64,000 nt of DNA from Gambelia wislizenii (taxonomy: Eukaryota; Chordata; Lepidosauria; Squamata; Crotaphytidae): positions 112,352,309 to 112,416,308 of the forward strand of contig JAUMIR010000002.1 in assembly GCA_030847615.1 (NCBI GenBank), given 5' to 3'. The translations under genes were made by a program, and so were the position numbers. This document shows positions 1-9,814 of the stretch, in pieces. A model generated the notes under the pieces. It ran no database searches. It was not told the DNA's origin and saw nothing but the letters and a program-made list of their open reading frames with translations. Every line of letters starts with the position of its first letter. Position 1 is the stretch's first letter.

Positions 1-50
1 GAAAGAGCGGGATGAATCCTTCCTGAATCTTTGTTTGCAAAGAAAACCAG
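1..50 (+). mobile_element. 3' tip of a LINE (same family as the 53.4 kb copy)
   Basis: The first 50 bases match the extreme 3' end of the LINE copies ending near 13167, 30245, 53937 and 54628: the sense strand reads GGATGA.TCCTTCCTGAATCTT and ends in AAAACCAGAGAG. A short AG dinucleotide run (about 50-63) follows, as expected for a LINE tail. The body of the copy lies outside the window. The 3'-terminal stem-loop is kept here with a compensatory base pair (stem TCTTTG/CAAAGA instead of TCTTCG/CGAAGA). Confidence 0.8.
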
Positions 51-63
51 AGAGAGAGAGAGA

Positions 64-421
64 CATAAAAACTTGCCAACAAAATGGGATAGTTTATAAA
101 AAGAGTATCCTGTCAATTGTTTTCACATTGTCACCTGGAAGTTTTCTCAGTGGCAGTGGAAATGGGGGAAAGAGGACTTCCCATTGATGCTGTATTCTTG
201 TGATTACAACAGGACCTAGTTTTGCATGCTCCCCAATACCATGAAAATAATGATATTGAAGAGCTTTTCATGGCTTAGCCCATGAATAAAAAAAAACACC
301 TTATTTGCAGCTGGCACACGCACTGGCAACGGGAGCAGGAGGATGTCATCTGATAATTTCAGCCCATTATGTTGTTATCACATCGTAATGATGTGATTTT
401 TTGCCTTGTCTGATAAAATCC
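64..421 (+). mobile_element. MITE family B, 3' part
   Basis: This stretch resembles the 3' part of the element at 27968-28585, sharing the block around the phrase 'gagcatcctgt', the 'ttgcatgctc..caatac' block and the 'cccat.aataaaaa' block in the same order. It ends in GTCTGATAAAATCC, the inverted terminal signature found on the other short elements here. The 5' part is missing and is replaced by the LINE tail, so the LINE probably inserted into it. No coding capacity. Confidence 0.6.
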
Positions 422-490
422 TGGGGCATTTTACAAGGAGCTCAAAAAGTGGGATGGCAGAGGATTAATTGGGACTATCCCAGCCAAACT

Positions 491-1104
491 GGAGAGATTA
501 TCAGAGGCATTAATAGTGGTGTTACATGAATGTCAGGAGATTGCAAAAGGGCTCCCTTTTCAGATGATGTCATTCCCCCCTCATTATGCACCATTTCTGC
601 TGTCATTCTGCCGGTGCTGCTTTTTATTGACAGGAAAAGCCGTCAATAGCTCCCCCATTCCGTTCCTGTCATTGATGTTCCTGTGAGTGAAAAGGTGCCC
701 TGTTTTGTTGGTGAGATCCTAGCGTCAATGGTTGGTCCCTGTCAGAACACTTTCGGGTGAGATTGGGACATCCAGGTAAGCTACCCTCTTTTTTTGTACC
801 CTCTCTGGGTTATTTGTAATGTTTTTGGTGTGTTTAGGTGCTTGGCGTCCCTTTTTTGTGTTTATTTTTATTTTTATTTTTCAATTTCCCAATGCTTGCG
901 ACTTCTTGCAAGAATCCGTGAGACTTCGATCCAGGAAGTGAAGGGAGCTCCGTTAGAGCTCCATTCACTCCTGGGCTGCCAGAACAATGGGAGAGGAGGT
1001 AAGTGTGGTAGGGAGGGTGATTGTGGTGGGACAAGGATGGGACAGGGGTGGGAGTGGAGATTGTGGGACAGGAACACTGTTTTTGTTCCTGTCTGATAAT
1101 CTCC
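491..1104 (+). mobile_element. MITE family A, divergent copy
   Basis: The ends are GGAGAGATTATCAGA and GTCTGATAATCTCC. The interior shares landmarks with the family A copies at 16966, 33972 and 50057: AACACTT.CGGGTGAGAT, then a CAGGTAAG block, CTCTTTTT, a T-rich stretch, and a CAAGAATC..GAGA block next to GAAGTGAA.GGAGCTC. No transposase reading frame is present. It is presumably a non-autonomous DNA transposon of PIF/Harbinger type by analogy with better copies in the window; the duplication at its flanks is not clear. Confidence 0.6.
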
Positions 1105-2309
1105 TGGGACACTTGGACAATATGGGTCTCCCCTTAGGCTCTCACTACATGTGGGTGATGGGAACTAATCAAGCCTTACTCTACGGGCTCCACTGATAGA
1201 GTAGCAGGGGCAGGCATAAAAGTATGCTTTTCATCAGGCCTCTACAGGATAGAATGAGTACAGTGAGGAACAGAAAGCAAGGGATGTCTGAGATATTTGT
1301 GTTCTTGGAAGGTGGTGGAGAGGGAATTGTTTCCCCTACAGACTAGTAGTTTCCCCCCAGTGTGCCAGGGACTGTTACCATATTTGTGCCCATTGGTTAC
1401 CATTGTTTCTTTCTTTCCTAAAAATTGCCCAGGGACCAGCAGCTGGCTGCTTATGGAGCAGCACTGGGCCAATGGACCACCACTTTGAACAGCACTGTCC
1501 TGGACAACTACATTACCTGTCCAGAGCTAATAGAGTTTTTGTTGAAGGGTCTTTCTTTCAGACCACCTCCCTCCCCTTCTTTAATGTGCGGTGATAAATT
1601 GCTGGAAGGAGTTCTCACAGCTCTTCTGGGCTCAGAGCCAGGCTGAGATCTGAACTGCTATGAAGAAGAGAAACCAAAGGCTTGGCATTTGTGGTCTGAG
1701 TCTGGGAGAATCATACCCACACTGTAGATGGGAGGTAATAAGTCATTAGAGTCAGGAGTATCTTGTTGCAGATCCTGTAAATCCATTAATAAGATGCAGC
1801 CCAGTTGTAACCCCAAGACTGTTTCTCATCACCTCTTATTCCCTGGTCTGCATTCAGTAGAAAATTTCCCTCACTGTTTACAGACGCCCATCGTATGTGA
1901 ATATGCTATTCAAATTGTTATTCCAATTATTGGCGAGATTCAGTTTTCTACCTACTCAGTGGGAATTGGAATATTTCTCCCAGGCAATAAGAAGATATGA
2001 TCCCCCTCCCCCGCTTAAAAAGCCTATGTTATTTGCAGCAGCTGTTGCTAAGCTGTGTCAGAAATGTTTAGACATTAACACTGTTGGGTCGTGACGGGAG
2101 ATAAAATTGTTAACAACTAGTTGTTCTGAACTGCACAGAGATGGTTATAATCTTTGATTTGTTTGAACAGTAAAATATAAGAGGAACAGTTCAGCTTTGC
2201 AGCAACAATTGCGGGAATTCAGCAGTGTGCCCATACAAGCTGGCCAGCCCAGCCAGGAATGGCAATTGGATTTATTGTTGTTGTCTTTTTACTGCTAGAG
2301 AAGAGAAAG
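1105..2309. other. Unassigned sequence
   Basis: No coding, RNA or repeat feature could be supported in this 1.2 kb. Reading frames are short and lack recognisable domains. It may be unique intergenic or intronic DNA or old repeats too decayed to recognise by eye. Confidence 0.4.
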
Positions 2310-2317
2310 GCTTAGGG

Positions 2318-3655
2318 CAGTGGCTCTCAAACTTTTTGCCTTTGTGACCCCTTTTACATTTACAGGTGGATATTGTACTGCCCAGGGGGGTGACAGTGCG
2401 AAGCCCCAGGTGCTGGGGAGTATGCCAGCCACTGCTTCCACCTTTGGAATGGAAAGAGCAGAAGCACCACAGCTGAACCAGGAAGAATGTGTTCCTGGTA
2501 CCCAGGCTGCTGCTTTGTTACCTGTCCAGACACCCCACCACACACACTCTGTTTATAAATTCATCAATTGAACAAATTTCATATATTGGCTTATTATTGG
2601 CACTCCACGTGGTTTGGTAGTAGGCCAGGGACTCCCAAGTACAAGGAATCAAGGTTTGCTTGGAAAGCCTAAGAGAGTAGCCAGCTCAAATTCCTCAAAG
2701 ATATGCCTAGGTAAGGATTAAGTGAACCCCATTGGAACTGAAGAGTTATGGAGGAAATGGGCTAATTCTCCTGGATGTACATAGAAATTAGTCATTCAAT
2801 AATCCCATTAATGTAGCTAGATACTCTTTGCCTGAAAAAACTGGTTTATCCTCTCACCCGTCCTAAAACAATAGAGGTTTGCCTAAGACCCATCAGTTGT
2901 AATGTTTCAGCCATTAGCGATCATTAACACATCTGGAGAATCCATTGTTTAATCCTGGGAAACTCCAACCGACATTGTATTCCACTAAAACTAATCCCTT
3001 CAGGAGAAATATGGAATATATATTTAGCACCCCAAAACACAGCCAACATGTGCACCGATCCCCTTCCTCCCACCACTCCATCAGTCTGTGTCACCAGGAT
3101 TGCAGCTTCTATAAGAATCTCTGCTCGTCTGATAGGTATAGTATAGCCCGTCATCCTGAACTCTATTCCTCTATCCTAATACTTCCTACTTTCTTCATTA
3201 GCCTTGTGTATGAAGTTTGAATGTATGTGTGTGTGTGTTCCATTGAGTATTTTCAATAAAAACCATTTTTATCTCATCCCCTGGCTTGGAGTCTTATCAG
3301 TAAATACTGGTATACACAGGTCAAAAGATCCCCACAGTTACCAGACCTCTCGCTGCCATATTGAGCTAATTAAAAATTCCCCACTAGTGGGTTCCTCACA
3401 GACCCAATGCAATTTGGGTAACAACTTCTGCCTTATACCATAGGTACCAACATCCTGTTCTCTTCTGGAGAATCCACCAGCTGCCTGCTTCACAAGCCCA
3501 AGAATGTGCACCTGGCACCAAAGGCTTGCTGCCATCTCTGCTGCTGCCCTGGGGCTGAGGGACTTTAATAATGTAATGTCTTGAAAATGTCTTGTGCCCC
3601 CCTTGAGCAACTATCATGCCCCCAAGGGTTGCACCCCACAATTTGAGAACCACTG
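2318..3655. mobile_element. hAT-type DNA transposon, non-autonomous, ~1.34 kb
   Basis: The terminal inverted repeats are CAGTGGCTCTCAAACTTT on the left and, read inward from the right, CAGTGGTTCTCAAATTGT. This CAGTGGTTCTCAA terminus is typical of hAT superfamily elements in vertebrates. The 8-bp flanks are gcttaggg (2310-2317) and gtttcgag (3656-3663), identical at 5 of 8 positions, which fits an old 8-bp duplication. No transposase frame was found. The middle (about 2560-3290) looks less repeat-like and could hold a nested older insertion. Confidence 0.75.
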
Positions 3656-3663
3656 GTTTCGAG

Positions 3664-4769
3664 GATGTTCCACTTCATGGAAACAAATAATCTGACTGTC
3701 CTTGAGGGACATATTGTGATGTAGGGACCAGTGCTACTTGCTTTTATGTCTCAGTCAGGGAACTATTTGGGGCTGTCCCTGTTAGGCATGCTAATCTAGC
3801 ACTTCTGGGTAAAAACACCTTCAACATCCTTATCCTTAAAACACATTGAGGTGGGAATTCTGGACCAGAACTTGCTTCAGTAAGGGGAAATACTGTACAA
3901 AGCAATTTACGCAAGGCTGGTTTAATGCATCCTCTACTTTGCTTTAGCTATAAACCTTCCACATCATAAACAGATTTAAGGAGATGCCTGGAGGATGAGA
4001 TACTCTAAGCTTTGTAGCTAGGAATAAGAACATTTCCATAGTTTGCTTCCTTTTGTTGTTGCTTCTTTGGCTCACTCTGCTCTAGTGCAAGCTGTACTTT
4101 TGGGAAATCTGGAATTAAAGCAAGCAAAATTTTTGCTCCAGCTTTCAGTTTTATGAAGTTCCTTAGTGTGGCCATTCCTATACACTAGTGATGCCCACAT
4201 GTGCTTTCAAACATCACTTTTGATATGAACATGAGTACAATTGCATCAAAATTCTTTTTGCACAGCATTTTACATGTGCAACTTCCTGCACATTTTTGGT
4301 TCAACATGTATTTCTTGGTTTTGTAGGTCAATTAACAATTTATTATGAAACATATACTGTCACGATTAACAATAATACTCAAAAAATAACAAAAGAATCT
4401 CGATGCAACCCTACATAAGCACTTTGATCAATTCCATTAAATATGGAAAAAGCAGGATATATAGATTTAAGTAAAAACAAATGTATATTTGGATCAAATT
4501 TGCTTTTTGTGCAGTGTTTTCACATCGATGTGCCTACATTTATAAAACACCCTACAAAAAGAATCTTTATACGAACAAGCATAGGATTAAAGCAAAATTA
4601 TAGATCCCCCCTTTTTTGGCAGTACTTTAGCAGTACACACAAGATCATTGGTGATGTAGGGCTGGCAGGGGTGGAATGAAACCTTTAACACACTGTACAT
4701 TGGAAACCTGAATAGAAACAGAATAGTGGTGACTTTATCATTTGTTGCTTCCACTTCAGAATTGAGTCT
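3664..4769. other. Unassigned A+T-rich sequence
   Basis: No gene or recognisable repeat. The stretch around 4330-4600 is strongly A+T-rich with short frames only. Confidence 0.35.
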
Positions 4770-5402
4770 TAGGGGTTGTCTAGATGATGAAAGAACTTGT
4801 GGAATGTGAGGGGGAATACCTTTTGTCCTGACGAGATCCCATGGGGATTCACCGTATTAGAAAGGAGGGGGGCTAAAACCTCCATGTACTCCATGATAAC
4901 AGTCTTTGCTGTTTCTTGTGAAGTTTTTTTTTTTTTTTAAATAAGCAGAAATGTGCATTCCCACCCATTTGAACAACCAATTTGAATAAGGGCACATTCC
5001 GGAAGTTGAAACATGATTGGTTAGACATGTGCGGGGGTGGGCTTGCTGGCAACGAAGTGGCTGGAGCTGACATTGTTGATTTTCACAGAAGCAATTGTGC
5101 GCAATTTTCAAACGGTAAAGCAAAAAAGAATTTTTAAAAGCAGAAGATCACTCTTCCATATCTTGGATTTAACAAGAGAGAAAAAACGTGCAATGGTGGG
5201 AGCTTTTGGAGAATAATAACGTGAGTAATTCACTCATGACCACCATCTTTATTCGCAGACATGCTCCATGTGAACTTCAAACATGGATAGCTTCCCATAC
5301 TAGCCATCTTGCGAAAAAAATTGTGAAGACAAATGAACGCTGCTGCAATGGTGAGTTAATGCGCAAATATCAGCTGTTAATTTTCTCATCTAGCTGACCC
5401 TA
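4770..5402. mobile_element. Probable hAT-like MITE, ~630 bp
   Basis: The left end reads TAGGGGTTGTCTAGATGATG and the right end, read inward, TAGGGTCAGCTAGATGAG; both begin TAGGG and share CTAGATGA. Elements at 26512-27035 and 63951 have related termini (AGGGCTTGTCTAC, TAGGCCTTGTCTAC). The interior has a poly-T tract at about 4925-4938 and no coding frame. An 8-bp duplication is not convincing, so the ends are provisional. Confidence 0.45.
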
Positions 5403-5681
5403 ATGTAATTTAGATCTCCAAAACTGAGGGAGAAATTTAGATGAGAAGAATTTTGAAAGCACCCCATCTTCTATTCCTACTGTCACATTATCTACCTGCC
5501 ATGGAGAAGAAAAGATACGACACTAAATTAATAACATTGTGCCATGCAGTGAAGACATTTTTAAAACCAAATATTCTCACTAAGTAAGATAATGGCAAAT
5601 GCTGAAGGGCAGACCCTCATGAGGGCAGTTTCTCTAGTCCAAAATGCAAAGCACAAAATTGTAACTAGCTGTGTTGATCTA

Positions 5682-5886
5682 TGTGATGTACACAGAACAC
5701 AAACTCTGATATCTTCAATAAAGTTCTTTATTGGAATAGAAGCATGTGTAAGGAACAGTGTCAAAGCTGCATACTGAAGACCAAGCTTGCAATCAGGACA
5801 GATAAGGTACCCCGCAGCGTGAGAAAGCAGAAAAGGGAGGGTAGAACTTCAAAGCACACTTTGGAGGAGCGAGACCTGCCAGGCCA
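5682..5886 (-). repeat. 3' LTR, truncated (205 bp left of ~367)
   Basis: It matches 11123-11327 with 3 substitutions. The outer 162 bp of U3 present in the 5' LTR are absent: sequence at 5887 passes straight into the end of the pol reading frame. The polypurine tract and the end of pol are therefore also gone. It retains the AATAAA signal on the minus strand. The outside boundary is defined by the ATCTA duplication at 5677-5681. Confidence 0.9.
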
Positions 5887-5978
5887 TCGGGGAAGCGGGC
5901 ATGAAACTTTCGCATCAAGCGTTTGGCATTGACATGCTCAGCAGCCACCCACTCCGCATGGCCCAAAGGCAGGTGTTT

Positions 5979-7193
5979 CTACTTCACCAAATACTGCAAC
6001 CCTCCCCAGTGAAGTCTAGAGTCCAGGATCTCAGAAATTTCAAAATGTTGGTCCTGATCCACCAGGATCGGCTGAGGAGCAGGTTCTGGAGCCGGATGGT
6101 GTTTGTCCGGAGGGTTCACGGGTTTGAGCAGGCTGGAATGAAACACAGGATGCACATGACGGTACAACTTAGGCAAGGACAGTTCAAAAGCCACAGGATT
6201 TACCATCCTAACAACACGAAAAGGCCCAATGTATTTGGCTCCCAACTTTTTAGAGGGTTGGGGACACTTAAGGAATTTGGTGGACAAATAAACCAGATCT
6301 CCCACCTCATATCTAGGGGAAGGGTCCCGCTTCTGATCAGCATAATGTTTGTAGCGTGCTTTGGCAAAGTCCAAGGCCGAGATTACGTGAGGCCACGCAT
6401 CCCTGACCTTTTGACTCCACTGGGAGACCGAAACGGGGTCAGAGTTGGGGGACCCCTCCAGCAAAGGGAGGGGACCGAAATCATGCCCAGACACAACCTT
6501 GAACGGTGAGAGTCCAGTGCTCTGGTGAGTGGCATTATTGTAGGCCACTTCAGCAAAAGGCAGAAGATCAACCCAATCAGACTGTTGGAAATTCACATAG
6601 CATCTTAGGTATTGTTCAAGAGTCTGATTCGTTCGTTCCGTTTGCCCGTCCGATTGGGGATGATGGGAGCTACTAAGACCGAGCTCCACCCCTAGAAGGT
6701 TCGTGAAAGCCTTCCAAAACTGCGAGGTAAATTGTGCCCCCCGATCAGACACAATCTTGGTTGGAATGCCATGAATCCGATAAATATGCTGAATGAACAA
6801 TTTGGCTAATTGGAAGGCCGTGGGGAGTTTCTTACAGGCCACAAAATGTGCTTGTTTTGAGAACAAATCAGTAACCACCCAAATAACCGTCTTTTTCCTA
6901 CTCTCTGGTAATTCCACAATAAAGTCCATGCTAATGACCTCCCAGGGCTTGTTTGGGGTAGGTAGAGGTTGGAGCAAACCTTTGGGCTTCCCTGACCCCC
7001 CTTTTGACACTGCACAAGTGGTACACCCCTTCACATATTCCTCCACCTCCTTCCTCATTCGGGGCCACCAAAACTGTCTCCGGGCCAAATGCAAAGTTTT
7101 GAGATACCCAAAATGTCCAGCACTCTTGACATCATGGCACTGCTTGAGAATACTCGCTCTCAAGACCTCAGGAACATACAGGCGATCCCCTTT
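5979..7193 (-). CDS. pol: Pol C-terminal part: integrase and start of a chromodomain
   Basis: Same frame as the upstream pol segment, about 404 residues. The integrase has an N-terminal zinc-binding HHCC domain (..CHDVKSAGHFG...CTTC), the catalytic core with MDFIVELP (D), VSDRGAQFTSQFW (D) and SDGQTERTNQTLE (E), then a GPY/F-like region (GAKYIGPFRVV). The end HFEISEILDSRLHWGGLQYLVK is the first half of a chromodomain, found in chromoviral integrases, where it can bind histone tails and steer integration. A TAG stop follows YLVK at the position where chromodomains usually carry a tryptophan; readable chromodomain-like sequence continues in frame to about 5887 and then runs into the truncated 3' LTR. 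So the C-terminus is damaged twice, by nonsense and by deletion. Confidence 0.92.
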   Translation of the reverse strand, partial: KGDRLYVPEVLRASILKQCHDVKSAGHFGYLKTLHLARRQFWWPRMRKEVEEYVKGCTTCAVSKGGSGKPKGLLQPLPTPNKPWEVISMDFIVELPESRKKTVIWVVTDLFSKQAHFVACKKLPTAFQLAKLFIQHIYRIHGIPTKIVSDRGAQFTSQFWKAFTNLLGVELGLSSSHHPQSDGQTERTNQTLEQYLRCYVNFQQSDWVDLLPFAEVAYNNATHQSTGLSPFKVVSGHDFGPLPLLEGSPNSDPVSVSQWSQKVRDAWPHVISALDFAKARYKHYADQKRDPSPRYEVGDLVYLSTKFLKCPQPSKKLGAKYIGPFRVVRMVNPVAFELSLPKLYRHVHPVFHSSLLKPVNPPDKHHPAPEPAPQPILVDQDQHFEISEILDSRLHWGGLQYLVK

Positions 7194-9548
7194 TCAAGCC
7201 ACACCTTCCCTCACTGTCACCTCATTGGGGTGAGCCAGGAACCACTGATCCAGGGGTAGTTCCGAGGCCAATTGAGAATGCCACCCCCCTTTCTCCCCTT
7301 GAGAATCTGTGGGCGTGGCAGAACTATCCGCCATAGGGGTCACTGCCCGGGGCCCCGGATCTGGGGGAGGTGGGTCGGGGTTCAAGGGCTGGGGCACAGG
7401 TCCAGGCACCAAGGGCGAGCCACCGTCAATTTCAGTTGGACCAGGCTCCTGAGCAGGGCTAGCAGTGGATTTCTGTTCTTTGGCTTTGCTCCGTGTGAGG
7501 ACTGCTAGCCCCAAGTGGGAAGGAGAAAAAACGGTGTCAATGACCTCCTTGCGCCTACTCTCATGTTGTGGTAGCCTGGACAAAGCATCAGCCAGAAAAT
7601 TCCTTTTCCCCGGGATAAATTTCAGAGTGAAGTTAAATCGGTAAAAGAAACTGGCCCACCTGACCTGCTTGGGGCTCAAACGCCTAGGGGTAGCCAATAC
7701 TTCCAAATTTTTATGATCAGTCCAAACTTCAAACGGTTTGGGTGAGCCCTCCAGTAGGTGGTGCCACGTCTCTAGTGCCAACTTGATAGCACCTGCCTCC
7801 TTCTCCCACACCGGCCAATTTCGTTCCGTGTCATTGAACTTTCTGGACAAATAGGCACATGGCCTCAAATCCCCTTCCTCCCCCTTTTGCAACAGAACAC
7901 CACCCATCGCTACATCAGAAGTGTCCACTTGGACCACGAAAGGTTGGGAGGGGTCGGGGTGTTTGAGAATAGGCTCAGAAGTGAAAAGGGATTTCAATTT
8001 GTCAAAAGCTTGTTGGCACTGTGGTGACCACACAATTTTTTGGGGAGGTTTGTCCCCTTTACCGTGCTTGGAACTTTTGCCTTTCCCATCTTTGGTTTTC
8101 AACAAATCTGTCAGGGGAAGGGCTACCGACGCAAAGTCAGGGATGAAGGACCGATAAAAATTAGCAAATCCCAGGAAGCTCTGCAACTGTTTCCTGGTTC
8201 TAGGGGCTTCCCATGCCAAGACCCGCTTAACCTTTTCTGGGTCCATTTCAATCCCTTTGTTTGAGATGCGGTACCCTAAATAATCCAGATGGCTTTGGTG
8301 GAACTCACACTTGGACATTTTTGCATACAGATGATTTTCCCCCAACCTGGTAAGCACCCTTTTCACCAGTTTCACATGGGACGTGTAGTCCTCAGAATAA
8401 ATCAACACATCATCAAGGTATACCAACACCCCTTTGTACAGAAAATCACGTAACACGTCATTAATTAAGTTCTGAAAAATGCCAGGGGCCCCTTTTAGGC
8501 CGAAAGGCATGATGAGGAACTCAAAAGCCCCCAAGGGGCAATTAAATGCAGTCTTCCATTCATCCCCTTCCCGAATCCGTACTCTGTAGTAGGCCTCCCG
8601 CAGATCCAGCTTCGTGAAAATCTTCCCTTTGGAGAGATGGGCTAATATGTCTTTCATCAAGGGCAGGGGGTACTGGTTGGCGACACTAATCGCGTTTAGC
8701 CCTCTGTAATCCTGAATCAAACGAAGCCCGCCATCTGCCTTGCGCCTAAACATCACCGGAGCCCCCACAGGCGAGGTTGAGGGCCTAATGAACCCTCGGG
8801 CTAAGTTTTTGTCTATGAACTCTCGGAGCGCCTCCATTTCAGCTGGTGTCATAGAATAAATGCGAGGTTTAGGTAGGCTGGACTCCGAGAGTATCTCAAT
8901 GGCACAGTCAAAAGCCCGGTGGGGTGGCAAAATGTCACATTCCCTCTCCTCAAACACATATTGCCAAGCCTTGTACTCCACTGGCAGCCCTTTCAGCGAC
9001 CCTTTTACTAAGGCAGTCGTGTAATTCTGTGGCTCACCCTCCAGGGGGACCCCGTCCCGTGGGGATCCTCCCCTCACCCCGTGCTCCTTGGTACACAATG
9101 GGTCTGTAAAAGTCAGTGTTTCTTTTATCCAGTCTATGGTGGGGTTGTGGTACTTTAGCCAGTTCAGACCCACAACTGCTGCGGGGACTAAACCTGGAGC
9201 AATCACAAACTGCAGTTCCTCCTGGTGGGTTCCCATCCTCATGTTCATGGGACCAGTTATGCGCCGGGCGGGGGCCCCCTTCATCATCCCCCCATCCATC
9301 TGAGACAGCCACACGGGCTTGTCCAGCTTAACAGTATCAACGTTCAGTTCACTGACTAAGGAGGGGTGGATGAGTACTTGGGTACAACCAGAGTCAATCA
9401 TTAACATTACTTTGCGGGTGGGGCCCTCCCCTCCAACCCCCACTCGAGCTTTGATAAAGAACGGGCCCTTCACTCCACTCACCACGGCATCCGGGCGCCC
9501 TTCCAGATTAGCCCGCCCTCGGGTGCTCAGTAGGGCGGGCTGGGCCCG
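7194..9548 (-). CDS. pol: Pol: protease, reverse transcriptase, RNase H
   Basis: Pol frame entered by -1 frameshift at 9548; the first visible in-frame start codon (9485) is only GTG. An aspartic protease lies near the start (MLMIDSGCTQ, catalytic DSG). Reverse transcriptase follows, with LDLREAYYRVRIREGDEWKT, PFGLKGAPGIFQ and the catalytic YLDD box. RNase H shows VQVDTSDVAMGGVLLQ, an ExGAI segment (KEAGAIKLALETW), WTDHKNLEVL and the closing LADALSR. The order PR-RT-RH and these motifs are Ty3/Gypsy. The frame ends at TGA (7196-7194), just after the RNase H-integrase linker, and continues open in the same frame immediately after. The stop is therefore a single nonsense change, with CGA to TGA the simplest origin. 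Enzyme role in intact relatives: copies the RNA genome to DNA in cytoplasmic particles. Confidence 0.93.
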   Translation of the reverse strand, partial: RAQPALLSTRGRANLEGRPDAVVSGVKGPFFIKARVGVGGEGPTRKVMLMIDSGCTQVLIHPSLVSELNVDTVKLDKPVWLSQMDGGMMKGAPARRITGPMNMRMGTHQEELQFVIAPGLVPAAVVGLNWLKYHNPTIDWIKETLTFTDPLCTKEHGVRGGSPRDGVPLEGEPQNYTTALVKGSLKGLPVEYKAWQYVFEERECDILPPHRAFDCAIEILSESSLPKPRIYSMTPAEMEALREFIDKNLARGFIRPSTSPVGAPVMFRRKADGGLRLIQDYRGLNAISVANQYPLPLMKDILAHLSKGKIFTKLDLREAYYRVRIREGDEWKTAFNCPLGAFEFLIMPFGLKGAPGIFQNLINDVLRDFLYKGVLVYLDDVLIYSEDYTSHVKLVKRVLTRLGENHLYAKMSKCEFHQSHLDYLGYRISNKGIEMDPEKVKRVLAWEAPRTRKQLQSFLGFANFYRSFIPDFASVALPLTDLLKTKDGKGKSSKHGKGDKPPQKIVWSPQCQQAFDKLKSLFTSEPILKHPDPSQPFVVQVDTSDVAMGGVLLQKGEEGDLRPCAYLSRKFNDTERNWPVWEKEAGAIKLALETWHHLLEGSPKPFEVWTDHKNLEVLATPRRLSPKQVRWASFFYRFNFTLKFIPGKRNFLADALSRLPQHESRRKEVIDTVFSPSHLGLAVLTRSKAKEQKSTASPAQEPGPTEIDGGSPLVPGPVPQPLNPDPPPPDPGPRAVTPMADSSATPTDSQGEKGGWHSQLASELPLDQWFLAHPNEVTVREGVA

Positions 9549-9554
9549 TTTCCC
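9510..9554 (-). promoter_or_regulatory. -1 ribosomal frameshift signal between gag and pol
   Basis: On the minus strand the heptamer GGGAAAC lies at 9554-9548 in the gag frame as G GGA AAC, fitting the X XXY YYZ slip rule. A 6-nt spacer (GGGCCC) is followed by a perfect 10-bp stem, AGCCCGCCCT (9541-9532) with AGGGCGGGCT (9519-9510), around a 12-nt loop. Slipping back one base opens exactly the pol frame, which has no upstream ATG. GGGAAAC is the heptamer known for sushi-ichi and for mammalian PEG10. A pseudoknot is possible but was not established. Confidence 0.85.
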
Positions 9555-9814
9555 GCCGGCTCAGCATCGGAAGAGTAGGACCCACTATCCTCGGGATCAT
9601 CTGAGGACTCCCCTGCCGCATGGCCAGATGCCAGGGCCCTGGCCGTCGCTTTGGTCTTGGGCTTGGAGGGAGTCTTGGCGGGCCCGATTCTCCCCTCGCT
9701 CCGCGCTGGCTTGGCGACGGTGGGTTGCTCCCGAGGGCTCCTCTCTTGGCACTCCGCTATGCGGTGTCCGCTCTTCCCACAATGCAGGCACAGACCCTTT
9801 CTCATCCTTCGCTC
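9527..9814 (-). pseudogene. gag: Nucleocapsid part of Gag (zinc knuckle), after the premature stop
   Basis: The gag frame continues past the stop for about 95 codons and contains the CCHC knuckle CLHCGKSGHRIAEC (C-x2-C-x4-H-x4-C), which binds genomic RNA in related elements. It is followed by a basic stretch and an acidic serine-rich end, ending at the natural-looking stop TGA (9529-9527), which lies inside the loop of the predicted frameshift hairpin. This segment is in the same frame as 9815-11059, so the element once made one longer Gag of about 510 residues. Confidence 0.85.

Noticed and set aside
5901..6509. 202-aa plus-strand frame
   Set aside because: Antisense shadow of the integrase region of the minus-strand Gypsy pol.
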